A stretch of 50,384 nucleotides of DNA from a bacterium. Lineage in GTDB: Bacteria; Cyanobacteriota; Vampirovibrionia; Gastranaerophilales; Gastranaerophilaceae. How positions within the stretch are numbered: position 1 is the stretch's first letter; each line of letters starts with the position of its first letter. The stretch spans positions 1 to 50,384 of the forward strand of contig JAFVAR010000014.1 in the NCBI GenBank assembly GCA_017480425.1, in the 5' to 3' direction. The notes beneath the pieces are model-generated. The model saw only the letters and a program-made list of their open reading frames with translations, searched no databases and was not told where the DNA came from. Made by a program: the position numbers and the translations under genes. This document shows, one piece after another, positions 16,203 through 25,073 of the stretch.

Positions 16203-17183
16203 ATGGCAGATAACGAAAAAAACAATTTAATAAATACATTAGATTTTGAAGACGGACTTACAGATTCCGAGCATAAAAGTTACAAATTATATAACTTCAG
16301 ACGTCCTGATAAGTTTTCAAAAGATAATTTGCGTGCATTAAGAGATATCCATAGAGAATTTTCTAAAGCAATTTCGCTTGTTTTAAGCGGTTACTTACGC
16401 ATGCGTGTTGAAATCGAAATTGTATCAGTTGATCAACTGACGTATGAAGAATTTATTCGTTCTATGCCTTCACCTATTAGTGTTGGAGTTTTTGAATTTG
16501 AACCGTTATCCGGACAAATTCTTCTCGGAATAAGTTTTGAAGTTATTTCATGCATAGTTAACAGAATGCTTGGCGGTGTCGGCTCCATTGATGCACAATC
16601 GAGAGAACTTACTGACATAGAAAAAGCATTAGCTAAAAAAGTTATTAATATAATTATCAAATCATTGGAAGATTCTTGGAATACAATCATTCCTGTAACA
16701 GGGAAATTTATCAGCTTGGACGATAATTACCAATCAATCCAAGTTGCCACAGCCGGAGAAATTGTTGCACTTTTAACATTTGAAGTCCAAATTTCCGGAA
16801 AGCACTTCGGATTATTTAGTATATGTTTCCCTTACCCAGTATTGGAAACAGTATTGGGACACTTAAGCACACAACACATTTTCCAAACAAAAGGTCTTGT
16901 TGCATCAAATGATGAAAGACTTAAAATGATATCAAAAATAAACTCTTCAACTGTAGATTTAAGGGTACAGTTCGGTTCTTGCAGTATTACACTTGATGAT
17001 TTTTTGCAACTGACCGAAGGCGATATAATTAAACTTGATAATAAAGTTGAAGATGATTTAATTGTAAAAGTTAACGGCGAAAAGAAATTTTTTGCGCGTC
17101 CGGGCACAATGAAAGATAAAATCTGTGTTAAAATAACAGATGTATATGATGAAATGCATGAACTATTAAGGAACTATTTTTAG
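16203..17183 (+). CDS. fliM: Flagellar motor switch protein FliM
   Basis: 326 residues. The middle domain shows YEEFIRSMPSPISVGVFEFEPL, ISFEVISCIVNRMLGGVG and DIEKALAKKVINIII, which is the FliM core that contacts FliG. The C-terminal about 75 residues are a SpoA domain (LDDFLQLTEGDIIKLDN, KFFARPG). FliM forms the C-ring that sets rotation sense. The usual N-terminal CheY-binding peptide (LSQxEIDALL type) is absent: the N-terminus reads MADNEKNNLINTLDFEDGL, whose LDFEDGL is at most a distant substitute. The gene begins 6 bp after the fliL stop. Confidence 0.9.
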   Translation: MADNEKNNLINTLDFEDGLTDSEHKSYKLYNFRRPDKFSKDNLRALRDIHREFSKAISLVLSGYLRMRVEIEIVSVDQLTYEEFIRSMPSPISVGVFEFEPLSGQILLGISFEVISCIVNRMLGGVGSIDAQSRELTDIEKALAKKVINIIIKSLEDSWNTIIPVTGKFISLDDNYQSIQVATAGEIVALLTFEVQISGKHFGLFSICFPYPVLETVLGHLSTQHIFQTKGLVASNDERLKMISKINSSTVDLRVQFGSCSITLDDFLQLTEGDIIKLDNKVEDDLIVKVNGEKKFFARPGTMKDKICVKITDVYDEMHELLRNYF

Positions 17184-17195
17184 AGAGGTTTTGAG

Positions 17196-17708
17196 ATGTT
17201 TGACGATGAAGATATTAACAACATAAATCCGGAAGATGGTGATACCGGTGCTTCAGAAGAACCAAAAGCGTATGAACCTGCATCTTTTGAGGAAATGAAA
17301 GCTGACGAACAGGACATACAAGGTACTGAAGAAGTTCATCAACACGGTGATAAAACCGTAACCGTTCAGCCTGTGCAATTTGCATCTTTCGAAGATTTAG
17401 ATCAAGTACAAGGCCCGCAGAATCAAAACCTTAATATTCTACTTGATGTAAAATTGCAGCTTTCGGTTGAACTGGGTAAAACGGAACTTCCGATTAAAAA
17501 AGTTTTGGAACTCACTAAAGGCTCTATTGTAACTCTTAATAAAGCAGCAGGTGAACCTGTTGAATTGTATGCAAACGGCAAGCTTATTGCATACGGAGAA
17601 GTTGTTGTAATTGAAGATAACTTTGGTTTAAGAATTACTCATATAACTGACCCTGCAAAGAGATTAAATTCGCTAAACAGCGGTAACATCAAAGACGAAG
17701 CTCAATAG
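17196..17708 (+). CDS. fliN: Flagellar motor switch protein FliN
   Basis: 170 residues. Residues about 80-160 are a SpoA domain: NLNILLDVKLQLSVELGKTE, IKKVLELTKGSIVTLNK, ANGKLIAYGEVVVIEDNFG and RITHI, standard for FliN, which completes the C-ring with FliM. The first 75 residues are acidic and contain two related motifs, PASFEEMKAD and FASFEDLDQV. Such repeats could be docking sites for a chemotaxis or export partner, which would fit the missing CheY peptide in FliM. The GAGG ribosome site lies directly after the fliM stop. Confidence 0.9.
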   Translation: MFDDEDINNINPEDGDTGASEEPKAYEPASFEEMKADEQDIQGTEEVHQHGDKTVTVQPVQFASFEDLDQVQGPQNQNLNILLDVKLQLSVELGKTELPIKKVLELTKGSIVTLNKAAGEPVELYANGKLIAYGEVVVIEDNFGLRITHITDPAKRLNSLNSGNIKDEAQ

Positions 17709-17711
17709 TTT

Positions 17712-18221
17712 ATGAAAAGAGTTGCAATACTTTATTCTAATCATACTCCCACTGTAGATGCAGTAACTGCAAAATTAAGCAGCATGGGAATTAGTTCTTA
17801 TCAAAATCCCGATATAGAATCTGAGGATTTTGATTTGGTTATATTATGCAATAGTAAAACAAAATTAAATTTTAAAAACGCAATAAATATACACCATTCC
17901 CTACTTCCGGCATACGATAGTTCAGAGCCTGTTAAAGATGCTATTTTAGGAGGTGCAAAAGTTACCGGTTTAACGGTTTTTTATACAAATCCGTACAAAA
18001 TCATTACTCAATACCCCATATTTATTCGTAACGACCGACATTTTGACGAAATTGAACAAGAACTTAATTTGATTGAACAAACAATTTACCCTCTTGTAAT
18101 AGAAAAAATTTTAAATAATGAACCTTTTGAGATACAAGAATTAATAAACCGTAAAAGTAATTGCAGCAATAACTGCGAACAATGTCCAAACTGTGGAGGA
18201 AGTTGTAGTGCAAAGAGCTAA
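17712..18221 (+). CDS. PurN-like protein lacking the catalytic Asp, Cys-rich tail
   Basis: 169 residues. The segment INIHHSLLPAYDSSEPV followed by GGAKVTGLTVFYT matches the formyltransferase fold of PurN, including the Asn and His of N-x-H. The loop that normally carries the catalytic Asp (D-x-G-P-I) is replaced by NPYKIITQYP, and the N-terminal substrate loop is changed (YSNHTPTV). I therefore expect no transformylase activity. The C-terminus NCSNNCEQCPNCGGSCS has five cysteines that may bind metal. It starts 4 bp after fliN and overlaps the next gene. Confidence 0.65.
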   Translation: MKRVAILYSNHTPTVDAVTAKLSSMGISSYQNPDIESEDFDLVILCNSKTKLNFKNAINIHHSLLPAYDSSEPVKDAILGGAKVTGLTVFYTNPYKIITQYPIFIRNDRHFDEIEQELNLIEQTIYPLVIEKILNNEPFEIQELINRKSNCSNNCEQCPNCGGSCSAKS

Positions 18222-18996
18222 TGTTGTGATTGTGGGAGAAGGTAAAAGTATTGAACTTATTCAAAATTCAAAATATCTTAATAAACTATACTTAACATCT
18301 AATTTAAAAATTAAAGGCGGTTTGAATATAAAATTTAATACATTCAGAGAACTTGCTCAAAAGTGCAAGGCTCTTCAGGCTGATATTGTAATTGTAGAAG
18401 ATGAAAAATGGATTCAACAAGGAATTGCTGATGTTTTAAAACAAAATTTTATAAATTGTATTGCATCAAATGCAAAATGGTCAGAACTTTCTATACATAA
18501 CCTATATACAAGAAATCTTTTAGAAAAATATGATATTAACACTCCCCAAAAACTTGTTCTACCGATTGATTTTCCTGTTATTGTAAGAGCTGACGGCATA
18601 ATAAAGAAAGCAAATTCCGTTCAGGAAATTATTGATATAAGAAAAAAAATTTTTGAACAATCTCCGGTTATCGGAAAAACTATTTTCTTAGAAAAATTCA
18701 TTGATGGTGAAAAATACGTAGTACCATCCCTTTTTGACGGAAAATCTTTGCTGACTTTTCCAAATGTAAATATTGAACAAGAACTATTAAATACTTATAC
18801 AAAAAATTTAGAAAATTTATTAAGGAGCGAAAAAGCGGAATTTATAGGATTTATAAATTCAAAACTAATCTTATCAGATAATAAACTATACAACACAGGC
18901 TTCAGTTTTGAATTTCTGAAACCTGATTTTGATGTAGACTTTTTATATATTTTAAACTCAGCTATTTATCAAAAACTTGATGAGATTAACTTATGA
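18208..18996 (+). CDS. Degenerate PurD-like ATP-grasp protein
   Basis: 262 residues from a GTG at 18208, chosen because GGAGGA lies 7 nt upstream. The start VQRANVVIVGEGKSIELI resembles the PurD N-terminal glycine loop, and FPVIVRADGIIKKANSVQEI matches the ATP-grasp K-A-D-G strand. IGKTIFLEKFIDGEKYVVPS fits the V-E-E-F-x-x-G segment. It is far shorter than PurD (about 420), and the glycine-rich and C-terminal metal-binding parts are missing or altered. Activity as a ligase is doubtful. It overlaps the PurN-like gene, so the two degenerate purine-type proteins are co-translated behind the flagellar switch genes. Confidence 0.6.
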   Translation: MQRANVVIVGEGKSIELIQNSKYLNKLYLTSNLKIKGGLNIKFNTFRELAQKCKALQADIVIVEDEKWIQQGIADVLKQNFINCIASNAKWSELSIHNLYTRNLLEKYDINTPQKLVLPIDFPVIVRADGIIKKANSVQEIIDIRKKIFEQSPVIGKTIFLEKFIDGEKYVVPSLFDGKSLLTFPNVNIEQELLNTYTKNLENLLRSEKAEFIGFINSKLILSDNKLYNTGFSFEFLKPDFDVDFLYILNSAIYQKLDEINL

Positions 18997-20076
18997 TTTA
19001 TTGTGATTAACAAATTCATCTAATTTCTTCACAAGTTTTTCTGAATATTCATCTCCCAATATTGATTTTAGCGATTTATTATCAAGATCGATTTGCTCTT
19101 CCAAACTAAAAATTTTGCCATAGTACTCTGAAATTTTTATTTTTGCACATATTTGTTCAAATTTTAAAATTTGGTTGTCAATATTTTTTGTATCGCAAGG
19201 AGTAACCCCGGCATTTATTAATTTTGCTTTCAAATCATTTGCCGTTTGCCCCATTATATTTTTACCACCTTTTTTAAATAATTTTAGATACTCTAACTGA
19301 GTTTCTGCGTATGGAGGTTCTGTTGAAAATGGAGTAATACCCTTCTTTTTTAATTGCTTTGTAAGTGTTTTTATTGATTTCTCAGCATATTTTAGAGAGT
19401 CTTTTTTACGTTTCAAAGCTAATTTAGAATAGTGCAATCTTGTAATAATAACTTTTATTACGTCATCTGTACACAGTTGCTCAAGTTTCTCTGCGGAATA
19501 CTTTGCACCTATAAGATTTTTTGCTTTTGCTCGTACACTTGAAAAGAAGCTCCTTACCTTTGATGGTTTTGATGGTGCAGCTGCGGGCGCTGATGCTGAA
19601 GAAGGCGCAGGAGCCGGCACCGGCGGAGTCGTTGGCGCAGGCGCAGGAGACGGAGCATATATTGTAACATACTTTGTCTTTGGTTTTATTTTTTTCTTTG
19701 TTTCTTCAATTGCTTCTTTTACCTTTTGTTCCGTCTCATCTTTGAGTTCTTTATTCTGTTTTTCCAGTTCTTCTGCTTTTTTAACTGCTTCTTCTGCTTT
19801 TTCTAAAGCTTTTTTAATTTCGTTTTTATATTCTTTGTGCTTGGCAATTGCAATTCCGGCAACACCTATTGTTGCAAGTGCTCCAAGTACAGCATATATA
19901 CCTGAATTAGAAGAACTCTTCGCAAAGGAAGTATTTGAGGTCTTTACTTCTTCCGTATTTTCTTCCGTTTCATCAGGAATTGTTTCAGCCGTGCTTACTT
20001 CTTGTTCTTCACCCTTGAATTTCGGGTTAAATCCAACATTACGAACACCTAACAAATTCAACTTTTCTATTGCCAT
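18991..20076 (-). CDS. Tagged single-pass protein with coiled coil and Pro/Ala linker
   Basis: 361 residues. Residues 1-22 (MAIEKLNLLG, then FNPKFKGEE) match the recurrent tag. An acidic region follows, then one membrane segment at about 57-79 (SGIYAVLGALATIGVAGIAI). Residues 80-125 form a Lys/Glu coiled coil (KALEKAEEAVKKAEEL), and about 134-165 are Pro/Ala-rich (APSPAPAPTTPPVPAP). The C-terminal half is a charged helical domain. No known family. The shape, a membrane anchor plus a long rod, suggests an envelope-spanning or surface protein. It overlaps the end of the convergent PurD-like gene by 6 bp. Confidence 0.65.
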   Translation of the reverse strand: MAIEKLNLLGVRNVGFNPKFKGEEQEVSTAETIPDETEENTEEVKTSNTSFAKSSSNSGIYAVLGALATIGVAGIAIAKHKEYKNEIKKALEKAEEAVKKAEELEKQNKELKDETEQKVKEAIEETKKKIKPKTKYVTIYAPSPAPAPTTPPVPAPAPSSASAPAAAPSKPSKVRSFFSSVRAKAKNLIGAKYSAEKLEQLCTDDVIKVIITRLHYSKLALKRKKDSLKYAEKSIKTLTKQLKKKGITPFSTEPPYAETQLEYLKLFKKGGKNIMGQTANDLKAKLINAGVTPCDTKNIDNQILKFEQICAKIKISEYYGKIFSLEEQIDLDNKSLKSILGDEYSEKLVKKLDEFVNHNKS

Positions 20077-20112
20077 ACATTAATCCCTATTTTTTCTACA
20101 TCATATTTTAAT

Positions 20113-20153
20113 AAAAACTCCAAAAAGAAATAAATTGCCTTTTTGGAGTTTTT
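20113..20153 (-). terminator. Intrinsic terminator after the M49-like gene
   Basis: AAAAACTCCAAAAAG (20113-20127) pairs with CTTTTTGGAGTTTTT (20139-20153). The T-rich outside serves leftward transcripts from the gene at 20171. Confidence 0.85.
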
Positions 20154-20170
20154 TATTAAGTTTTATTAAG

Positions 20171-22057
20171 TTATTCACCCAGCAATTTGTCCGCAAGCGG
20201 AGATTCCACTTTTCCATTTAAAGTCTTTGAGACTTTTTTGATATTTTGCGCCATTTTGTCCATTTGTGGTGTCCAAACAAAATAATCATTTACATATTTT
20301 TCGCCTCTTGTAAAATCATTACTCATCTGAACTTCAATAATTTCTTCCAGCATTTTCCTCGCAGTAGGAACCATCTTTTCAATATCAATATCCAAAACTC
20401 CGTCATCAGAAATTTTTATTGCACCTTCTTTTATAAAGAAATAATTCTGCATTACGGAACGAACTCTGTGAGCCTGACTTAAAGTAGGTTTTGCCATCAT
20501 CATATTATCAGCCGCATATGTAACAATAATTTGTTTTCTTTGTTCAGAAGTATACATTCCTGCTTCTGTCAAAACGTCCAACATTGATAATGAAACCATA
20601 TCCGCTTTATTTTCTTCTATTATTGATTTATATTTCCCTAATCCGTCTGTTCCGTTTGGGCCTAATGAATGTCCGTTTTCATGCCCTATTGTAAACCAAT
20701 GATCAGCTTCATCATTATAAAATTTATGCAATTCCGGATTCAACATTGCATCCAATCTTTTTTGCATCTTCTCTCTGGCATCATCGGAAGTAATTAGACG
20801 TATTTGTCTGTGATATACATTCCTTCTGCCTCCGTCCAGTTCTTTTACGGAAAGTTTATCGTCATTAGGCAGATTTTCCGCTAACGTAATACCTGCTCTA
20901 TACTCTCCTACATCTCCGTATACTCCTACCAAATCTACATCAACCATTGTTTGTTTTGACTCTTTATCAGGAGAAATATTTTGAACATATTTATCGTTAA
21001 ACGGCATATTTTGTGCCATAAGCGGCAGATACTTCTTAACGTTTAAAATTGCATCCGTGCCTTTTTTATTAACTATGCCGACACGACCTCCAAGACAATC
21101 TTTTGAAACAGGAGTTATTCCGTTTTCATCAAGCAATTGTTTTAACTCAGCATTTTCATATACCGTTTCTGTCATTTCGTCAGAATAATTTTCTCTTGTA
21201 ATTGTAAATTCTAAAGGTGTATCCTGCAGCGTTGCCCATTTTTTATCAGCATAACCGTCCAACATCGGGTCAGCCGTCCTTAGAGCCTTTGCCTGCAATT
21301 TCAGATATTCGTTAAAATCAGAATTTGTAGAAGTTTCTGCTGCCTTTTCAAGTTCGGAAGCCATAACCTCAAAATCTTCTTTAAATTTGTCTACATAATC
21401 TATCGCAACAAGTTCATCACCGTTTCTCTCTACTACTGAACGCTGATTTAATATTTTTGCTACTTCATCCTTCTTGCCTTCTTTTAGCATTTTTATCAAT
21501 ATTGAATGAAATTCTTCTTTTTCTAAATCCTGCGGGTATAATCCTTCTCCTGCTCTTTTTGTAACACCTTTTGCAAGCTCAATTAAGTGAGAATCCCTGT
21601 CAAGAGCACAAACGCCCTTTTGTGCATCAAAAAGAATCTTTGTTAATCTTGCATCTTCATTGCCCTTTGCAATTTCTTTTTCTAAATATTTTTGAAACGC
21701 CAAATTATAATGATTATCTATTTGCATTTCGATTTTATCAATTACAGCAGCTGCTTTAACTAAATGTTTTAGCGCCTCTTTGTCACCATCAGATAGCGCA
21801 TTGTATTCAGGGGCATCAATTGCAAGCATTTTTTTTGTGGTCAAATAATCTTTATGAGTTCTTTTCTCCAATTCCTCATGAGAAAGATTTAATTCAAAAT
21901 CTTTTTTTAAAATATTAACATTATTGATTGTACTCATCTTATTAAGCTCCTCCACTAATAATTCTGACTTATCTTCATTATTTAATTGATTTTTCTGAGT
22001 ATATTTTAATCCTTTAGAATTAAAATTTGCTCGATTATTAATATGATTTATTTCCAT
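20171..22057 (-). CDS. M49-like (DPP III-type) metallopeptidase with N-terminal tag
   Basis: 628 residues. The zinc site is HENGHSLGPNGTDG at 459 onward with a second motif IIEENKAD at 479-486. The pairing of H-E-x-x-H with a downstream E-E-x-x-A-D is that of short-motif members of the dipeptidyl peptidase III family. Regions ITPVSKDCLGGRVGIVN and ITLAENLPND fit the same family. Such enzymes remove dipeptides from peptide N-termini. No signal peptide, but residues 1-17, MEINHINNRANFNSKGL, match the recurrent tag. The HD-domain nuclease gene lies 20 bp upstream in the same direction, so the two may be co-transcribed. Confidence 0.7.
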   Translation of the reverse strand: MEINHINNRANFNSKGLKYTQKNQLNNEDKSELLVEELNKMSTINNVNILKKDFELNLSHEELEKRTHKDYLTTKKMLAIDAPEYNALSDGDKEALKHLVKAAAVIDKIEMQIDNHYNLAFQKYLEKEIAKGNEDARLTKILFDAQKGVCALDRDSHLIELAKGVTKRAGEGLYPQDLEKEEFHSILIKMLKEGKKDEVAKILNQRSVVERNGDELVAIDYVDKFKEDFEVMASELEKAAETSTNSDFNEYLKLQAKALRTADPMLDGYADKKWATLQDTPLEFTITRENYSDEMTETVYENAELKQLLDENGITPVSKDCLGGRVGIVNKKGTDAILNVKKYLPLMAQNMPFNDKYVQNISPDKESKQTMVDVDLVGVYGDVGEYRAGITLAENLPNDDKLSVKELDGGRRNVYHRQIRLITSDDAREKMQKRLDAMLNPELHKFYNDEADHWFTIGHENGHSLGPNGTDGLGKYKSIIEENKADMVSLSMLDVLTEAGMYTSEQRKQIIVTYAADNMMMAKPTLSQAHRVRSVMQNYFFIKEGAIKISDDGVLDIDIEKMVPTARKMLEEIIEVQMSNDFTRGEKYVNDYFVWTPQMDKMAQNIKKVSKTLNGKVESPLADKLLGE

Positions 22058-22077
22058 AAAGTTTAAACATCCGAAAA

Positions 22078-22905
22078 CTACAGCATTGCAACATTTGTTT
22101 TACCAAACTTTGCCGAAAGATCGTCAATATGGTGAATCAAATACAAAATCGGTTCTAAATCTTTTTCGTTTAAGTCTACTATCGCTCCCCATTCGGCACG
22201 TGCGTGATGCGCAGCAATCATCTTTGCAATTCTTTTAAATCCCGCATTCATACAAATTGAAAAACCGTATTGAGAATGAGAAATCCACTCCTTGCGGAAA
22301 TCTTCATCATAATCTATTAAACCTGATTCAGTATCAACCGTGTATTCGAAAATTTTACCTATATCATGCAGTAAACATGCCGCATAAACATCATCCCTTT
22401 TTAATCGTTGAAAGAATGCATCCATATTGACTTCCGCATATTTCAGACATTCTAAAGTATGCACCATTAAACCGCCTATATAATTGTGATGCATTAATTT
22501 TGCCCCCGGAGTTATCAAAATCTTCGCTTTATTTTCTTGATAAATATTTGCAACAAATTGTCTTAACTTATCGTCACCAATTTTATTTATGTACTCTAGT
22601 AATTCACAATAAACTTCTTCTCGCTCTTTTTCATCAAGTCCTGTTTTTGCTTCTTTAATAAGTTCAAGAGCGGATACCAAACAATTATTATATTTCTCGT
22701 TAAAAGAACCTGACACAATCCTTAATTGGTTACCACAGCGGAAAAGTTTTGAATCCATTCGATTTAACGCTTCTTCCCAAAGAATACAATTCAAAAGTTC
22801 ACCGTTTTCTGTATCTTTTAATTGTAGTTTACCCATTTTAGTACCGGATTTTGTATCTCCGATAGCAAATGTAACAACCTCATAAATAATCTCTGTGCTA
22901 AACAT
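22078..22905 (-). CDS. OB-fold plus HD-domain 3'-5' exoribonuclease (YhaM-like)
   Basis: 275 residues. The N-terminal about 85 residues form an OB-type fold (MGKLQLKDTENGELLNCILW) and residues about 140-265 an HD domain. Metal ligands are GGLMVHTLECLKYA, LLHDIGKI with the His-Asp pair, and IAAHHARAEW. The combination and length match the YhaM/CBF1 family, which degrades single-stranded RNA or DNA from the 3' end with Mn ions. The C-terminus is shorter than in Bacillus YhaM (about 314). It precedes the M49-like gene in the same direction. Confidence 0.8.
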   Translation of the reverse strand: MFSTEIIYEVVTFAIGDTKSGTKMGKLQLKDTENGELLNCILWEEALNRMDSKLFRCGNQLRIVSGSFNEKYNNCLVSALELIKEAKTGLDEKEREEVYCELLEYINKIGDDKLRQFVANIYQENKAKILITPGAKLMHHNYIGGLMVHTLECLKYAEVNMDAFFQRLKRDDVYAACLLHDIGKIFEYTVDTESGLIDYDEDFRKEWISHSQYGFSICMNAGFKRIAKMIAAHHARAEWGAIVDLNEKDLEPILYLIHHIDDLSAKFGKTNVAML

Positions 22906-22974
22906 ATAAATTCTCCGATTCCAGAATATTATAGCACAAAATCATAATTTATTTTTTATGGAACACTATTAAAA

Positions 22975-23295
22975 CTATTTAGAGCGATTTTTTTCGTCTT
23001 TTTCCATATCATCAAGAGCTTTGCCTGCCAACCCCCCTGCTGTTCCAAACGCCGCCGCATACATACCATATGCAAAAGGAACTGCAGCTCCTCCGCTCAT
23101 TGCCGATATTGCGCCCATAGCTGCAAGACCAAAAACAGCTCCTATCCCGATACCCTTAGCAGTATTGTTACCGCTAAAAGATAAAATATCACAGGGTTTA
23201 GTACTCTTTGAATTGTTTTTTGCAGAAATATTTTTTATACTGCTTTTATGCAGTGCAGAACTATACACTCTGCCATTAATAGCATCGATTCGCAT
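22975..23295 (-). CDS. Small tagged glycine-zipper membrane protein
   Basis: 106 residues after a GAGG site. Residues 1-45 are a basic segment starting MRIDAIN and ending with CDILSFSGNN, the same two-part tag as the phosphohexomutase and others. Residues about 48-95 are Gly/Ala-rich (GIGIGAVFGLAAMGAISAMS, FGTAGGLAGKAL), typical of glycine-zipper segments that pack in membranes. The tail DDMEKDEKNRSK is charged. Function unknown. The tag before a membrane segment argues against the tag being an ordinary Sec signal. Confidence 0.65.
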   Translation of the reverse strand: MRIDAINGRVYSSALHKSSIKNISAKNNSKSTKPCDILSFSGNNTAKGIGIGAVFGLAAMGAISAMSGGAAVPFAYGMYAAAFGTAGGLAGKALDDMEKDEKNRSK

Positions 23296-23438
23296 AATTC
23301 ATTCCTCTATGTTCACACACGTACACATTTTACCTTAAAATGTCCGTTTTGTCAATTTTTAAGGGTTATTAGTAAACTTTATATTGTACCTTGTAAGGTA
23401 ATGAAAAAATTTATATTTTTTACAATAATGTATTCACC

Positions 23439-25016
23439 ATGAAAAACAATTTTAACGAAGACTATCAATATAACAGCTGTACTTCTCGAGGTATATGCTC
23501 CATTAATCCGAAAACATCATCTCTGCAAGAAATTCTTATTTTGTACCTCAAACAAACTGCTTATTATATAAATAAGCTTGGAAACGAAGGGTTAGAAAAT
23601 TCAAATGTCCGAACACTTGTTCTGGATACAATTTCCGTAATGGTTTCAAATGTAAGCTTTTCAGAAAATGACTTTAAAACTATTACGCAAAAATTTAATA
23701 AAATATTACCTAAAATTATTAAAGAATATGAAGAATACTGCATTAATAAAAGGATTGAACCGGAATATTTAAAAAGCCCGCTCAAATTTAACAAAACAAC
23801 TGATTTGGTAAAATCCATACAACTAGGAGAAAAAGAGTTTATTAAGACTTTACAATCTATTCCTGAAGAAATAAGAAATATGTATAAGCTTTTATTTATA
23901 ATCACAAAAAGCATTTGTACAAATGTTCAGGACCTGGAAACCTATGGAGTATGCGCAAATGAAGGATATGCAACTATAATCAATATTTTAAACTCTGCTA
24001 ACTCAGATAGTAAAAATACTGATAAATTAAAACAATTAATGGATGAAACAGTAATAACAAATTATAACTTAATGCTAAAGCTCCGTAATGTACAAATTGA
24101 AAGATACGGTAAGCAAAAAACAACCAGTGTATCTTATTCCACAACTCCGGGAAAAGCAATCTTAGTCGTTGGCTCAAACATTCGTGAACTTGAAACAATT
24201 TTGGAAGCGACTAAAGATAGTAATATTGATATCTATACACACGACGAAATGATAGTTGCACACACATTTCCATTGTTTGAAAAATACAAAAATTTAAAAG
24301 GGCAATTCGGCAAAGGAATAGAAAACTGCCTTCTGGACTTTGCAACCTTCCCGGGTCCTATAATCTTAACAAGACACTCTCTTTATAATGTTGAAAATTT
24401 ATATAGGGGAAGACTTTTTACGACTGATTTTACTGAAACAAAAGGAATCATTCAAATCAAAAATAATGATTTTTCAGAAGTAATAAAATCAGCAATTGAA
24501 TCAAAAGGTTTCAAAAATGGAAAAAAATGTGATTCTGAAAAAATAGGATTTGACTGCGAAAAAATTACAAAAGAAATAAAATCTAAACTTGAAGGCAACC
24601 ACTACAAACAAATATTCATTATCGGCCACTGCGGATACAGACAAGAACAACAAAACTATATAGAAAAACTTTTAAGTAAAACTCCTGAAAACATTCTTAT
24701 AATTTTGTTATCAACATATAGCAAAAAAGAAAATATAATCTGTTTAAATGCCTGCTTTGATAATTTGGCGACAACTTTAATAACGGAAAAAATTTCAAAA
24801 TTAACAGATTTACCGCTAACAATATTTTTTCCCACTTGCAACAGACATACAATTTCAAAAATGATTTATTTTACATCCGAAAATGTTGCAAAAGTGTACG
24901 TTGGAGAATGCACACCAATACTTATTAACCCTAATCTGATGTCTACTCTTAAAAAAATATATGGTATTGAAGAAATTTCTACTGTTAAAAATGACCTGTC
25001 AAAAATTATTAATTGA
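23439..25016 (+). CDS. Divergent hybrid-cluster protein (hydroxylamine reductase family)
   Basis: 525 residues. The start CTSRGICSINPKTSSLQEI matches the HCP N-terminus. ILVVGSNIRELE, IDIYTHDEMIVAHTFP, KNLKGQFGKG, FATFPGPIILTR and GRLFTTDF follow in the family order. HCPs reduce hydroxylamine or nitric oxide on an iron-sulfur-oxygen cluster. Several expected ligands are missing: the Cys after GPI-x-x-T is replaced by HS, and the second Cys of the C-terminal set lies in STYSKKE. GHCGYRQ and NACFDN keep others. It probably retains the fold but not a normal cluster. No SD is obvious. Confidence 0.75.
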   Translation: MKNNFNEDYQYNSCTSRGICSINPKTSSLQEILILYLKQTAYYINKLGNEGLENSNVRTLVLDTISVMVSNVSFSENDFKTITQKFNKILPKIIKEYEEYCINKRIEPEYLKSPLKFNKTTDLVKSIQLGEKEFIKTLQSIPEEIRNMYKLLFIITKSICTNVQDLETYGVCANEGYATIINILNSANSDSKNTDKLKQLMDETVITNYNLMLKLRNVQIERYGKQKTTSVSYSTTPGKAILVVGSNIRELETILEATKDSNIDIYTHDEMIVAHTFPLFEKYKNLKGQFGKGIENCLLDFATFPGPIILTRHSLYNVENLYRGRLFTTDFTETKGIIQIKNNDFSEVIKSAIESKGFKNGKKCDSEKIGFDCEKITKEIKSKLEGNHYKQIFIIGHCGYRQEQQNYIEKLLSKTPENILIILLSTYSKKENIICLNACFDNLATTLITEKISKLTDLPLTIFFPTCNRHTISKMIYFTSENVAKVYVGECTPILINPNLMSTLKKIYGIEEISTVKNDLSKIIN

Positions 25017-25073
25017 GATTAAACTATATTTAATATATTATAGGTGGAGTAATAGTTAATTTTGGGAGAAAAA

